From JASLBX01 sp036374175 (GTDB lineage Bacteria; Actinomycetota; Actinomycetes; Jiangellales; Jiangellaceae): 64,000 nt of DNA. Below, one piece after another: positions 37,263 through 45,955 of this stretch. The stretch spans positions 1 through 64,000 of the forward strand of contig DASUUH010000116.1 in the NCBI GenBank assembly GCA_036374175.1, given 5' to 3'. Under the pieces are notes generated by a model, which worked only from the letters and a program-made list of their open reading frames with translations, ran no database searches and was not told the DNA's origin. Both the position numbers and the translations under genes were made by a program. Position 1 is the first letter of the stretch. Every line of letters begins with the position of its first letter.

Positions 37263-37645
37263 GCCGCACCGGCCGGCAGCAGTTGGTACCGCGGGTTGTA
37301 CATCACTCGGCGCCCTTCCACTGTGGTGATCCGACCGGTGGCGATTAGTCTACGGCCACAGTCGATGCCGCCGATCCGCCGGCGGCCGAGCCAGATCAAG
37401 GTGAGTACGTCGGTGCCGTCGAAGAGTTCGGCTTCCAGCGCCGGCAGCCCGGCTCGCGGCTGTAGCGTGACCGTCTGCAGGGTGCCGCGGATGGACGCCA
37501 CCTCACGGTCGCCCACCTCTGAGAGCCGCGCACATCCGGCGTGTTCAGCTTCGGTACGCAGCAGTTCGGCGTCGCGGTCGGACTCCGACTCGGACGCCCA
37601 CTTCGTGACGGCCTCCCACAGGCCGCGTCGACGTTCACCCATCAC
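37259..37645 (-). CDS. OB-fold nucleic-acid-binding protein
   Basis: Small soluble protein of 128 residues with an OB-fold core (about 50-122): DREVASIRGTLQTVTLQPR, LEAELFDGTDVLTLIWLGRR and RRLIATGRITTVEGRRVMYNPRYQ, which resemble the single-strand DNA/RNA-binding OB-folds of RecG/SSB-like proteins. Start GTG 37645 or ATG 37642. Translationally coupled to DUF3159. The nucleic-acid call follows from the fold; no substrate is known. Confidence 0.8.
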   Translation of the reverse strand: MMGERRRGLWEAVTKWASESESDRDAELLRTEAEHAGCARLSEVGDREVASIRGTLQTVTLQPRAGLPALEAELFDGTDVLTLIWLGRRRIGGIDCGRRLIATGRITTVEGRRVMYNPRYQLLPAGAA

Positions 37646-37676
37646 AGACGAGCGTAGCTCGGCGGCTCACCAGAAC

Positions 37677-38345
37677 CTACGCCTCTTCGGCGCTGGGCTG
37701 CTGCGGCGGGCGCAGCGGGATGAGCTCCCCCGGTGGCATCGGGTTGTCCCCGCGGACCACGACGGTGTCGCGCACTATCTGCACCAGCCGGCCGAACGCG
37801 TCGGCATTGTTGGTCGCCGCCCCGAGGAACGTGGCGCGCAGCATCCAGCGCGGCCCATCGATGCCGGCGATCCGTGACGGCTGGACGCCCTTCTTGCCCT
37901 CCTGCGTGGTGACCGGCAGCACGATCCGGATCTCGGTTCCGAACGGGCCGGCGGCCTCCTCGGCCGTGCCACCACGGCGCTGAGCGTCGGCGGCGATCTG
38001 CAACCTGGTCTGGTCCCACAACCCTGAGCTCCGCGGCGCGGCCACGGGAATCAGCTGTACCGCCGCATCGCCGAGCACTACCATCACGCTGGCGGGACGG
38101 CCGGTCTTCTCGTCCACCTGCAACTGCACCTGCATACCTTCGACGCGCCGGATCAGCAACCCGCCGATGTCAATGCGGTCTGCCCGCAACTCCTCGAGGT
38201 CAACCTCGGCGGAGTCGTACGGGCCATGGGACCGCGACGCCTTATCGGCGGGCTCACCGTCCTCTGCAGACGCCGGCTGCGCCTGATCCGCCTCGGCCGG
38301 TTTCTGCTCCGGCTCGTCGCGGCCGCGGCGGCGGAAGATGCTCAT
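37677..38345 (-). CDS. DUF3710 family protein
   Basis: Conserved actinobacterial protein of 222 residues, function unknown. N-terminal about 45 residues are charged and disordered (RRRGRDEPEQKP); the folded part begins about YDSAEVDLEELRADRIDIGGL and continues to about 200 (PRWMLRATFLGAATNNADAFG); the C-terminus is Pro-rich. No membrane segment. ATG 38345 overlaps the end of dut by 4 bases; dut and this gene are a conserved pair, and the OB-fold gene follows 31 bases later, so dut to DUF3159 forms one operon. Confidence 0.88.
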   Translation of the reverse strand: MSIFRRRGRDEPEQKPAEADQAQPASAEDGEPADKASRSHGPYDSAEVDLEELRADRIDIGGLLIRRVEGMQVQLQVDEKTGRPASVMVVLGDAAVQLIPVAAPRSSGLWDQTRLQIAADAQRRGGTAEEAAGPFGTEIRIVLPVTTQEGKKGVQPSRIAGIDGPRWMLRATFLGAATNNADAFGRLVQIVRDTVVVRGDNPMPPGELIPLRPPQQPSAEEA

Positions 38346-38818
38346 CGCTGGGTTCGCCCTTCGGTGGGAACGCTGGCGGTGCCCGTCGATCCGTACCCGT
38401 TGGCGCCCCTGGCCGACCCGGGCAGCCGGGCCACGTCGTGGAACCTGGCCCGCTCGACGCGCTGCACCACGAGCTGCGCTATCCGATCGCCACGCTTGAA
38501 GACGGCTGGCTCCCGCAGGTCATGGTTCACCAGCAACACTTTGATCTCACCTCGGTAGCCGGCATCGACGGTGCCGGGGGTGTTCACGATGCTAACGCCC
38601 ATCCGGTGGGCCAAGCCGGACCGCGGATGGACAAAAGCCGCGAACCCGGGAGGGAGCGCGATCGCGATCCCCGTACCGACTAGCGCGCGTTCGCCAGGAG
38701 CGATGGTCACGTCGGTCGTCGTGATCAGGTCGGCACCCGCGTCTCCCGGATGCGCGTACGCGGGCACCGGCACGTTCGGGTCGAGCCGGGTGACCAGGAT
38801 GTCGACGGGTTCAGTCAC
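38342..38818 (-). CDS. dut: dUTP diphosphatase
   Basis: Hydrolyses dUTP to dUMP and pyrophosphate, keeping uracil out of DNA and feeding thymidylate synthesis. The five trimeric-dUTPase motifs are in order: DAGADL, PRSGLA, GTVDAGYRGEI, RIAQLV and RGANGYGSTG. The frame is open to 38917, but GTG 38818 gives 158 residues, the family length, and lies at the first conserved strand; the longer N-terminus is not family-like and would run into the promoter of the divergent DUF3093 gene. Confidence 0.96.
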   Translation of the reverse strand: MTEPVDILVTRLDPNVPVPAYAHPGDAGADLITTTDVTIAPGERALVGTGIAIALPPGFAAFVHPRSGLAHRMGVSIVNTPGTVDAGYRGEIKVLLVNHDLREPAVFKRGDRIAQLVVQRVERARFHDVARLPGSARGANGYGSTGTASVPTEGRTQR

Positions 38819-38844
38819 AGCCCGAGACCTTACCGGCGACGCCG

Positions 38845-39315
38845 ATGTGCGAACCTGCTGAGGTGAGCTCGTACCGTGAACGTCTCTGGGTCCCGGTCCG
38901 CTGGTGGCTGCTCGCACTGCTGCTGGCCGGTGCGGTGTGGCTGGCCTACCAGCACGCCTACGGGCCGCGCGTCTCAGTCCCCGCTGGGCTGCTCACCTTC
39001 GCCCTGGGGGCCGCAGTGCTCGGCGGGTACGGCGCAGCCAGGGTCGCGGTGGAGCCGGATGGGCTGGTGGCCGGTCGGGCGCGGCTGCCGCTGTGGGCAG
39101 TTGGCGAGGTCACGGTTCTCGACCCTGCGGCGGCGCGCCGAGCCCGCGGGCCGGACGCCGACCCGCGGGCTTATCTGGTGCTTCGCTCCTACATTCCGGG
39201 AGCGGTACGTGTTGCCGTTGACGACCCGGCCGATCCCGTGCCCTACTGGTACATCTCCACCCGGCACCCGGATGAACTGGCCGCCGCGCTCACCGCTGCT
39301 GCCTCCAGACGCTGA
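38845..39315 (+). CDS. DUF3093 membrane protein
   Basis: Conserved actinobacterial protein, 156 residues, function unknown. Two transmembrane segments (about 17-37 and 45-65) lead into a soluble beta-rich domain (LPLWAVGEVTVLD, PRAYLVLRSYIPGAVRVAV, ending DPVPYWYISTRHP), a PH-like layout. Divergent from dut and ends directly at the convergent DUF4193 gene. The GTG at 38863 is a shorter alternative start. Confidence 0.87.
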   Translation: MCEPAEVSSYRERLWVPVRWWLLALLLAGAVWLAYQHAYGPRVSVPAGLLTFALGAAVLGGYGAARVAVEPDGLVAGRARLPLWAVGEVTVLDPAAARRARGPDADPRAYLVLRSYIPGAVRVAVDDPADPVPYWYISTRHPDELAAALTAAASRR

Positions 39316-39615
39316 TCAGGCGGCGCAGTCGCGGCAGATGAGCCGGCCGTTCTTCTCGCTCGCCAGCTGGCTGCGGTGGTGCACCAGGAAGCAGCTCGAG
39401 CACGTGAACTCGTCGGACTGCCGGGGCAGCACTCGTACTGAGAGCTCCTCGTTGGACAGGTCTGCTCCGGGCAGCTCCAGGGCCTCGGCCAGATCCGCTT
39501 CGTCAACGTCGACAATGCCGGACGTGGTATCCATCCGGCGGTTCTTCAGCTCCTCGAGCGAGTCCTCGGACAGTTCGTCGTCGGTCTTACGAGGGGCGTC
39601 GTAGTCAGTAGCCAT
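39316..39615 (-). CDS. DUF4193 zinc-ribbon-like protein
   Basis: 99 residues, conserved across actinobacteria, function unknown. The acidic N-terminal part begins MATDYDAPRKTDD; the C-terminal part carries CSSC and CRDC, spaced as zinc ligands. The ATG at 39615 is chosen from conservation and a purine-rich GGGGGA upstream. Such small zinc proteins often bind RNA polymerase or nucleic acid, but nothing here shows it. Confidence 0.88.
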   Translation of the reverse strand: MATDYDAPRKTDDELSEDSLEELKNRRMDTTSGIVDVDEADLAEALELPGADLSNEELSVRVLPRQSDEFTCSSCFLVHHRSQLASEKNGRLICRDCAA

Positions 39616-39789
39616 TCGTTCGTTCCCCCTTTTACGGGCAAGCATCGTCGTTCTCTACGGTCGGGGTACAACCGTGATCCTGGTAACGCATAATGGCCGC
39701 CAGTTGTGCCCGATCCGAGTCGGGAATTCTGCCGTATCGCCGATCCGGGCCGTAGCGCGGCCCACCGACTTCGGCAAAGATCCTGCTCA

Positions 39790-39809
39790 GACCGGCACAA
39801 CTGCCGGTC
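39790..39809 (-). terminator. Hairpin after the inositol monophosphatase gene
   Basis: Perfect 8-base arms GACCGGCA and TGCCGGTC with a 4-base loop, 31 bases downstream of the leftward stop codon at 39841. It ends the hemH-suhB pair. The rest of 39616-39840 contains no supported gene; short open frames there start with TTG and resemble nothing. Confidence 0.7.
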
Positions 39810-39840
39810 AAATGCCTACCATTGCCACTCGGCAGCCTGT

Positions 39841-40644
39841 TCAAACGTCATTGTCGGGCCGCAGCGGTGCCAGCAGGTCATGTAGGGCTGTGAAGAGCCC
39901 AGGGCCGGCGGCAATCACCAGATCCGGGCCGGCCGCCGCGCCGGCCAGCCCGCCGACGACTGCGCCGGCCTCCTCAGCGATCAGCGCCCCAGCAGCAAGA
40001 TCCCAGGGGCCCAGGCCGCGCTCGTAGTAGCCGTCGACCCGGCCCATGGCCACCGCGCACAGATCCAGGGATGCAGCGCCGGCCCGTCGGATGTCGCGCA
40101 CGGACGGCAGGATCTGCTGCAGGATCGCCGCCTGCCGGGCGCGCCGGCCAGCGTCATACCCGAACCCGGTCGCCACCAGAGCAAGCTCGAGCCGGTCGCA
40201 GTCGGATACCCCGATCGGCTGGCCGTCAAGGTAAGCACCGCCGCCCGTGATCGCGGTCCACGTCTCGCCACTGGCCGGGTTGTGCACTACTCCCGCAATC
40301 GCGTCCCCGTTACGCTGCGCGGCGATGGACACCGCGTACTGCGGAATCCCGTAAAGGTAGTTCACCGTCCCGTCGATGGGATCCACGACCCACCGCACGC
40401 CGGACCCGCCGTCCTGCGAGCCGCCCTCTTCGCCGAGAATGGCGTCTTCGGGGCGGGCGGCCAGCAGCCGCTCGCGGATCAGGGTCTCGGCGGCGGTGTC
40501 AGAGTCGGTGACGACGTCGGTGGGCGTGCTCTTGGTGGCTGATACGGCCATCCGCGTGACCGCCTCGCGACGGTCGCGGATCAGCTCGCCGGCTTCACGG
40601 GCGGTTTCGACGGCAAGCTTCAGCAGGGTGGTGGGATCGCTCAC
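39841..40644 (-). CDS. suhB: Inositol monophosphatase family phosphatase
   Basis: Mg2+-dependent, Li+-sensitive-type sugar-phosphate phosphatase, 267 residues. The three metal/catalytic blocks are LGEEGGSQ (about 69-76), DPIDGTVNYLYG (about 88-99) and GLGPWDLAAG (about 216-225). It could act on inositol-1-phosphate (cell-wall or mycothiol-like inositol use) or on histidinol phosphate, as some actinobacterial members do. GTG 40644 overlaps the hemH stop by 4 bases. Confidence 0.9.
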   Translation of the reverse strand: MSDPTTLLKLAVETAREAGELIRDRREAVTRMAVSATKSTPTDVVTDSDTAAETLIRERLLAARPEDAILGEEGGSQDGGSGVRWVVDPIDGTVNYLYGIPQYAVSIAAQRNGDAIAGVVHNPASGETWTAITGGGAYLDGQPIGVSDCDRLELALVATGFGYDAGRRARQAAILQQILPSVRDIRRAGAASLDLCAVAMGRVDGYYERGLGPWDLAAGALIAEEAGAVVGGLAGAAAGPDLVIAAGPGLFTALHDLLAPLRPDNDV

Positions 40645-41729
40645 CCTGCCAAGCTATCCGACCCGCACAGTGCGGGACGCGGGCCGCGCAGGTTCGGGCA
40701 GCAGCCCGCGGGACACACGTCGTGCGACGGTCCGGGCGGCCCGATGCTCGCCCGGACCGGACGCTCGCCGCGCTCGACGGCGGCGCGCTCCAGCACAAGG
40801 TCGCGAATGGCCGCGACGAACGCGGGATGGGTGCCGGCCGTCGCCGCCCGGGCCGCGGGCAGGCCGAGCCGGGCCGCCGTCTCCATCGCCTCGGTGTCGA
40901 GGTCGAAGACCACCTCCATGTGGTCCGACACGAACCCGATCGGCGCGAGGATCAGCGCTCGCGTCTCGTCAGCGGCGAGCAGCTCGAGGTGGTCGTTGAC
41001 GTCCGGCTCCAGCCACGGGACGTGTGGCGAGCCGCTGCGCGAGCAGTAGACCAGGTCGTACTCGTGCCGAATCCCGGTCCGATCGGCGATGCCGGCCGTG
41101 ACCGCCGCAGCGACCGCCTCGTGCTGAGCCACGTACGCCCCGCCGGTCGGACCAGAGCCGGCGGCCATCGCGGTCGGGATCGAATGCGTCACGAACACCA
41201 GCCGGGCCTCGGCGGCAACGTCGTCGCGAAGCTGCTCGAGCGCGGCCTGCACACCGTCGATGTTCGCAGCGACGAAGCCCGGGTGGTCGAAATAGTGGCG
41301 GATCCGGTCGATGCGCGGTGCACCCGAACCCACCGAGGCCACGGCGGCGGCCAGATCCTCGCGGTACTGCCGGCAGCCCGAGTAGGACGAGTACGCACTG
41401 GTGATGAAGGCTGCGGCTCGGGTGATGCCGTCGGCGCGCATCCGGGCCAGTTCGTCGGCCAGATAGGGGTCCCAATTGCGGTTGCCCCAGTAGATCGGGA
41501 CGTCCAGCCCGGCGGCCGCAAAGTCCTCCTCGACGGCGCCGATGAGGGCGCGGTTCTGGTCGTTAATCGGGCTGCGCCCGCCGTGGTAGTGCTCGGCGAC
41601 CTCCTCAAGCCGGGCTCGGGGGATGTCGCGACCGCGGGTGACGTTCTCCAGGAACGGCAACACGTCGGCCGGGGACTCTGGCCCGCCGAAGGAGACCAGC
41701 AGCAAGGCATCGTACGGAGCGGCAGTCAC
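40641..41729 (-). CDS. hemH: Coproporphyrin ferrochelatase with [2Fe-2S] ligand motif
   Basis: Inserts iron into coproporphyrin III to make coproheme, the substrate of HemQ; it belongs with the hemE, hemY and hemQ genes 33 kb away. The start of the fold is YDALLLVSFGGPESP. FVTHSIP holds the catalytic histidine and HMEVVFDLD the acidic metal site. The C-terminus has CPAGCC and, ten residues later, C in ALCG, matching the C-terminal ligands of the actinobacterial [2Fe-2S] ferrochelatases. GTG 41729 gives 362 residues; ATG 41756 would add nine. The open frame upstream of it is not family-like. Confidence 0.94.
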   Translation of the reverse strand: MTAAPYDALLLVSFGGPESPADVLPFLENVTRGRDIPRARLEEVAEHYHGGRSPINDQNRALIGAVEEDFAAAGLDVPIYWGNRNWDPYLADELARMRADGITRAAAFITSAYSSYSGCRQYREDLAAAVASVGSGAPRIDRIRHYFDHPGFVAANIDGVQAALEQLRDDVAAEARLVFVTHSIPTAMAAGSGPTGGAYVAQHEAVAAAVTAGIADRTGIRHEYDLVYCSRSGSPHVPWLEPDVNDHLELLAADETRALILAPIGFVSDHMEVVFDLDTEAMETAARLGLPAARAATAGTHPAFVAAIRDLVLERAAVERGERPVRASIGPPGPSHDVCPAGCCPNLRGPRPALCGSDSLAG

Positions 41730-41812
41730 GAAGATAAATCCTGCCAGCTGTCGCATCCGGCCCGTACCCTGGACCACGCTTGTCAGCATCGTATGCAACT
41801 GGGAGACCTGAC

Positions 41813-43027
41813 GTGTTCGGACCGTACGCGGATGTCCTGCGCACTCCTGGCGCGCGTGCGTTCTCCGTGGCCGGGCTGATCGCCCGGGTGCCAATGTCCA
41901 TGTTCGGTCTCGGCATCCTGCTAGCGGTCACCGAGTCCGGGGGCACGTACACCCTCGGCGGCCTCACCGCCGGCATCGCGCTGGCTGCGCAAGCGGCGGC
42001 GGCACCCGTCCAGGCGCGTATCGCCGACCGGCTGGGTCAGCGCCGGCTGCTCCTGCCGCTGCTCACTGCGCACGCGGTGGGTCTCGCGTCGCTCATCGCA
42101 GTCGTGGGCGACGCCGCAGCCGGTGACTTGCCGTATGCCGCGCTCGCCGCCAGCACGATTCTCACGGGCGTTACGTTCCCACAGATCGGTGCCTTGGTTC
42201 GGGCTCGCTGGGCCAGCCTCTACACCGCCACGCCCCGGATCCACACGGCCTATGCCTGGGAGTCGGTGCTCGACGAGGTCGTCTACATAGTCGGGCCGAC
42301 GATTGTCGTGCTGCTCAGCACGAGCGTGCATCCCTTGGCGGGCCTGGTCGCGATGCTGCTACTCACGCTCGGCGGCGGCTACTCGTTCGCCGCCCTTCGG
42401 ATGACCGAGCCGCCCGTCCAGCGCCTTGCCGCCGGCACCCGCCGTGAGCGGCTGCCCAAGTTCACCCTGGGCTGGCTTGTCGTGGCCTTCGTCTTCATGG
42501 GCGGAATCTTCGGCTCGGCGGAAGTGGCCACCGTGGCGTTCACCGAAGAACTCGGCGCCAAGGCTGCGTCGGGACCCGCGCTGGCCGTCTTCGCGGCCGG
42601 CAGCCTGATTGCCGGCCTGGTTGCCGGCGCCGTGCGCTGGAAGGCGAGCCTGCGCCGCCGGTTCTTGGTAGGGCAGGCCGCGCTCGCCGCGGCTGTGTTG
42701 CCACTGGCGCTGGTCGGGTCGATTCCGTTGCTGCTCATGGCGATCTTCGTCGCCGGGTTCGCCATCGCCCCGACACTCATCACGGGATTCTCCATGGTCG
42801 AGGCGGAGGTGCCCGCCCGCCGGCTGACCGAGGGTCTTGCCTGGGTATCAACGGCGCTCACTGTCGGGGTAGCCGCTGGCGCCGCCGTAGCGGGTCCGGT
42901 CATCGACCGCGTCGGCGCCTCCGAGGGTTATCTCGTCGGGTTCGGATGCGGCGTTCTCGCGACACTGGCCTGCCTGGTCGGAGTAACCGTCGACCGGCCC
43001 GCTCGCAACATACCCGAGCCGGTGTAA
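41813..43027 (+). CDS. Major facilitator superfamily transporter
   Basis: 404-residue permease with about 12 hydrophobic helices in two bundles, split near residue 205-215 by a short cytoplasmic loop rich in Arg/Lys. The loop after helix 2, QARIADRLGQRRLLLPLL, carries the MFS signature (DR-G-RR). Drug or sugar efflux is likely, but no substrate can be named. GGGAG eight bases before supports GTG 41813. It is divergent from hemH and is followed by sepH on the same strand. Confidence 0.85.
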   Translation: MFGPYADVLRTPGARAFSVAGLIARVPMSMFGLGILLAVTESGGTYTLGGLTAGIALAAQAAAAPVQARIADRLGQRRLLLPLLTAHAVGLASLIAVVGDAAAGDLPYAALAASTILTGVTFPQIGALVRARWASLYTATPRIHTAYAWESVLDEVVYIVGPTIVVLLSTSVHPLAGLVAMLLLTLGGGYSFAALRMTEPPVQRLAAGTRRERLPKFTLGWLVVAFVFMGGIFGSAEVATVAFTEELGAKAASGPALAVFAAGSLIAGLVAGAVRWKASLRRRFLVGQAALAAAVLPLALVGSIPLLLMAIFVAGFAIAPTLITGFSMVEAEVPARRLTEGLAWVSTALTVGVAAGAAVAGPVIDRVGASEGYLVGFGCGVLATLACLVGVTVDRPARNIPEPV

Positions 43028-43109
43028 CCCATGGGTGTTCGGCGTGGCGGCTTGGTCAGCCCGCCGACCGGGGTAACGATAGAGGCCAGCCAGCAGTAGG
43101 AGGCCGGGG

Positions 43110-44207
43110 ATGCGCAAGGTGCGGCTCGTTGCCATGAGCGACGACGGCACGCATCTGATCCTCCGTGCCGACGGCGACGAGATCCCTATGTCGCTGCCCT
43201 TGGACGAGCGCTTGCACGCGGCCATCCGCGGCGACCGGGCGCGGCTGGGGCAGTTGGAGATTCAGATGGACAGCCAACTGAGGCCACGCGACATCCAGGC
43301 CCGGGTCCGCTCCGGCGAGAGCGTCGAATCGGTGGCCGCGGCAGCCCGAGTTCCGCTCGACAAGGTCATGCGGTTCGCCGGCCCGGTTCTGGCCGAGCGC
43401 GAGCACATCGCCGGCCGCGCTCAGCAGGCCATCATCCGGCGGGCCAGCACCGAATCGCCGAACCGGCCACTCCAAGAGACCGTCGCAGAATGGGTCAGCA
43501 GCTACGACGTCGACCCCGAGTCCGTCGGCTGGGACGCTTGGCGACGCGACGACGGGCGGTGGGTCGTCAGCGCCCGATGGCAGCTCCAGCAGAATGACAA
43601 GGAAGCCCGATTCACGTTCGACCCCGCCGGCCGCTCGGTGGTTCCCGACAACGACGAAGCTCGGGCAGTCGCCGGCGAGCGGTCGCGGGTCGCACCTGAA
43701 CCCGTTCCCGAGCCTCCGGCGCACAACGGGCCGGCCCGGCTGTCGGTGGTCTCGGATCCCGACGACGAACCGATCATCGTCGACGGCCCCGGTGTCGTCG
43801 AGCCCCGCGACAACACCGACGACATGGGCAACGCCGACGACGTCGACAATCAGCCCACCGTCCCCGTGCCGATCACTGCCCAGCGAACCCAGTACGACTC
43901 CCGCCGCCTGCAGCCAGATCGCCGGTCCCCGGTGCGCGACGATCGTGCCGACCCGTGGTCCCGCCACAACCGCGAGGAGCCCACGAGCGACCGACTCCGG
44001 CTCTCTGACATCGCCAGCCGGGTCGAGGTCGAGGAAACCGCTGCGCCGCAGCGGCCGCTGGCCGCTCGAGCGGCCAGCGGTGAGATCGCGCCCACCGAGG
44101 ACGAGCAGCCGCGATCCCGGCCCAAGAAGTCGCGGTCCAAGCGGCCGAGCGTGCCAAGTTGGGACGAGATCATGTTCGGTCGCCGCGACAAGGAACCCGG
44201 CGGCTAA
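43110..44207 (+). CDS. sepH: Septation protein SepH
   Basis: FtsZ-binding cell-division protein of 365 residues that stimulates FtsZ assembly in Streptomyces and Mycobacterium. The DUF3071 domain occupies about 1-170: MRKVRLVAMSDDG at the start, then the helix-turn-helix region LRPRDIQARVRSGESVESVAAAARVPLDKVMRF, cited by its parts RPRDIQARVR and ESVAAAARVP. A long disordered charged linker follows (about 170-350), and the short conserved C-terminal motif VPSWDEIMFG is present. AGGAGG lies before the ATG. Stop TAA interlocks with that of the convergent gene as CTAA. Confidence 0.93.
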   Translation: MRKVRLVAMSDDGTHLILRADGDEIPMSLPLDERLHAAIRGDRARLGQLEIQMDSQLRPRDIQARVRSGESVESVAAAARVPLDKVMRFAGPVLAEREHIAGRAQQAIIRRASTESPNRPLQETVAEWVSSYDVDPESVGWDAWRRDDGRWVVSARWQLQQNDKEARFTFDPAGRSVVPDNDEARAVAGERSRVAPEPVPEPPAHNGPARLSVVSDPDDEPIIVDGPGVVEPRDNTDDMGNADDVDNQPTVPVPITAQRTQYDSRRLQPDRRSPVRDDRADPWSRHNREEPTSDRLRLSDIASRVEVEETAAPQRPLAARAASGEIAPTEDEQPRSRPKKSRSKRPSVPSWDEIMFGRRDKEPGG

Positions 44208-45346
44208 CAGCTCAGCGTCAACAGCGGCACCAGCATCTCGTCCGCGCTGAGGGCACCGTGCAGGCCGATCAACTTGGCCTCGATCGGGAACGCACTTCGG
44301 TACTCCACCGCGCAGTCCCCGTCAACGCTCGCCAAGACGTCACCGATGCGGTCTGCGACACGCGCCTCTACTGCACCGAACCAGCCCCGGGCGATCGCAT
44401 CGTCCCGCGCCAGCACGGTGGCCCGGGCACCGAGGATGCCACGCCAGGTCGCGAGCACGTCATCGGCCGCGCCGTCGATGACGTACACGTGCCTGAACCT
44501 CGCCTCGCCGCCTACCAGGGCGACTCCGTCGCGCAGCACCGCAACCTGGTCGACGTCGATCCGCTGTTCAGCAGCGATGTCGACCATGCCGTGGTCGGCG
44601 GTCACCAGCAGTACCGCGTCGTGCGGTAAGGCGAGGTACAGCTCTTCGACGAACCTGTCGAGCAAGACAAGCTGGTGGCGCCAGGCCGCCGAGCGGCACC
44701 CTCGCTGGTGGCCGGTGAAGTCCAGGTCGCCGTCGTAGACGTACACCAATGCCGGCCGTGAGCTGTCGGCCGCTGCCGAGGCCGCGAGGGCCACCCGCTC
44801 GCCCAGGCTGTCCGCGATCGCAAAGCCGGGGCTGCGCAGCGCGGCCGTGGTCAGCCCTGACTTGTTGAACTTGCGCTGGCCGAGCACGGTGACCGCCACC
44901 CCGGCGCGTGCCGCGCGCTCGAACGCGGTCGGGTGCGGCTGGTACACCACCGGGTCGACGTCCTTGTGCTCGTCCCACCGCAACGCGTTGAACAGCGTGG
45001 CAGTCGTACCGGGTTTGCGTGTGGTGTAGCCGAGCAATCCGTGCCGGCCCGGCACGAGCCCGGTGCCCAAGCTGGTCAAACTCGTGACGGTGGTGCTCGG
45101 CACACTGGCGGTGATCGGGATGCCGGCCATCGAGTTCAGGAACGGTGCCTGCGCCTGGTGGGCGCGCAGCGCGTTCCACCCGAGCCCGTCGATGAGCAGG
45201 ATGCAGTACTGACGGGCAGCAGGCAGGCCTAGTTCGTTCTGCTCGCCGGCCACGCCGAGTGCACCAAGGAGCGAAGGCAGCACGTCGGTCAACGAAGCTT
45301 CGCCGTAGCGCGGCAGGACGGTGCCGGCCGGCCCGGCCGTCGTCAC
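44204..45346 (-). CDS. Alkaline-phosphatase-fold nucleotide pyrophosphatase/phosphodiesterase
   Basis: 380-residue enzyme with two metal sites of the alkaline phosphatase superfamily: LLIDGLGWN (first Asp), the nucleophile Thr in SVPSTTVTSLTSLGTG, the second site DGDLDFTGH and the motif TADHGMVD. No signal peptide is visible, so the site of action is probably cytoplasmic. Substrate not identified (nucleotides, phosphonates or phospholipid heads). Starts within the stop region of DUF5998 by a 4-base overlap. Confidence 0.85.
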   Translation of the reverse strand: MTTAGPAGTVLPRYGEASLTDVLPSLLGALGVAGEQNELGLPAARQYCILLIDGLGWNALRAHQAQAPFLNSMAGIPITASVPSTTVTSLTSLGTGLVPGRHGLLGYTTRKPGTTATLFNALRWDEHKDVDPVVYQPHPTAFERAARAGVAVTVLGQRKFNKSGLTTAALRSPGFAIADSLGERVALAASAAADSSRPALVYVYDGDLDFTGHQRGCRSAAWRHQLVLLDRFVEELYLALPHDAVLLVTADHGMVDIAAEQRIDVDQVAVLRDGVALVGGEARFRHVYVIDGAADDVLATWRGILGARATVLARDDAIARGWFGAVEARVADRIGDVLASVDGDCAVEYRSAFPIEAKLIGLHGALSADEMLVPLLTLSC

Positions 45347-45924
45347 CGTACCTTCACGGTCGCGGCCGACAGTGCCTTGGCGAATCGCAAGAGGTCCTCG
45401 ACGCGGGGCCGGCCGTCGGCCGCCTCACTCACCCGGAGGGAGAAGTCGTCGGACGTCATGGTGCCGGTGTAGCCGTGGTCGGCCTCACACGTGGGATCGG
45501 CACAGCCGGCCGGCTCGAGGTCGACGCGGTTCATCGCGCCCCACCCGACGGTGATCACCACGTCACGCGCCGGGTCGCCCAGGGCGTACGACGCCGGGGA
45601 GGTCACCGTCCGGCTGACCACGACCGACGAGACGCGGTCGAGCGGAACGGCCTCGGTGGACGTGGTCGCGTACGGCAACGGGTTCGCGTCATCGGCCGGG
45701 TACTCGTCGGTATGCCCGACGATCAGCCGGGTCGGAGTGAGCACCAGGACACTGACGTGCCGGCGCAGTTCATCGCGATCGAAGTGCGGCTCGTGGTGGA
45801 CGAAGTACGACTCCACCGGCTCGTCGGCGAGCGACGTCTCGAGCGTGTCCGCGACGAGGTTCGGGTAGTAGCCCGCCTGCTGGATGGCGAGCCGGAGCGC
45901 TTCACGCGTTCCCACGTTGGCCAT
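45343..45924 (-). CDS. DUF5998 family protein
   Basis: Conserved actinobacterial protein of 193 residues, function unknown, mixed beta/alpha and without membrane segment. Blocks: REALRLAIQQAGYYPNLVADTLETSLADEPVESYFVHHEP near the N-terminus, given here by GYYPNLVADTLE and ESYFVHHEP; LTPTRLIVGHTDE in the middle; AGCADPTCEADHGYTG is a possible metal-binding cluster (two Cys, two His/Asp nearby). Translationally coupled to the downstream phosphodiesterase gene; the pair and its position next to sepH and pat are conserved in relatives (recalled). Confidence 0.85.
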   Translation of the reverse strand: MANVGTREALRLAIQQAGYYPNLVADTLETSLADEPVESYFVHHEPHFDRDELRRHVSVLVLTPTRLIVGHTDEYPADDANPLPYATTSTEAVPLDRVSSVVVSRTVTSPASYALGDPARDVVITVGWGAMNRVDLEPAGCADPTCEADHGYTGTMTSDDFSLRVSEAADGRPRVEDLLRFAKALSAATVKVR

Positions 45925-45955
45925 GGGCCCATCCTTGCACGACTAACCCCCTGAA

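Noticed and set aside
39632..39844. Short leftward frame overlapping the end of suhB
   Set aside because: It starts with TTG, lacks a ribosome site, covers the terminator hairpin and resembles no family.
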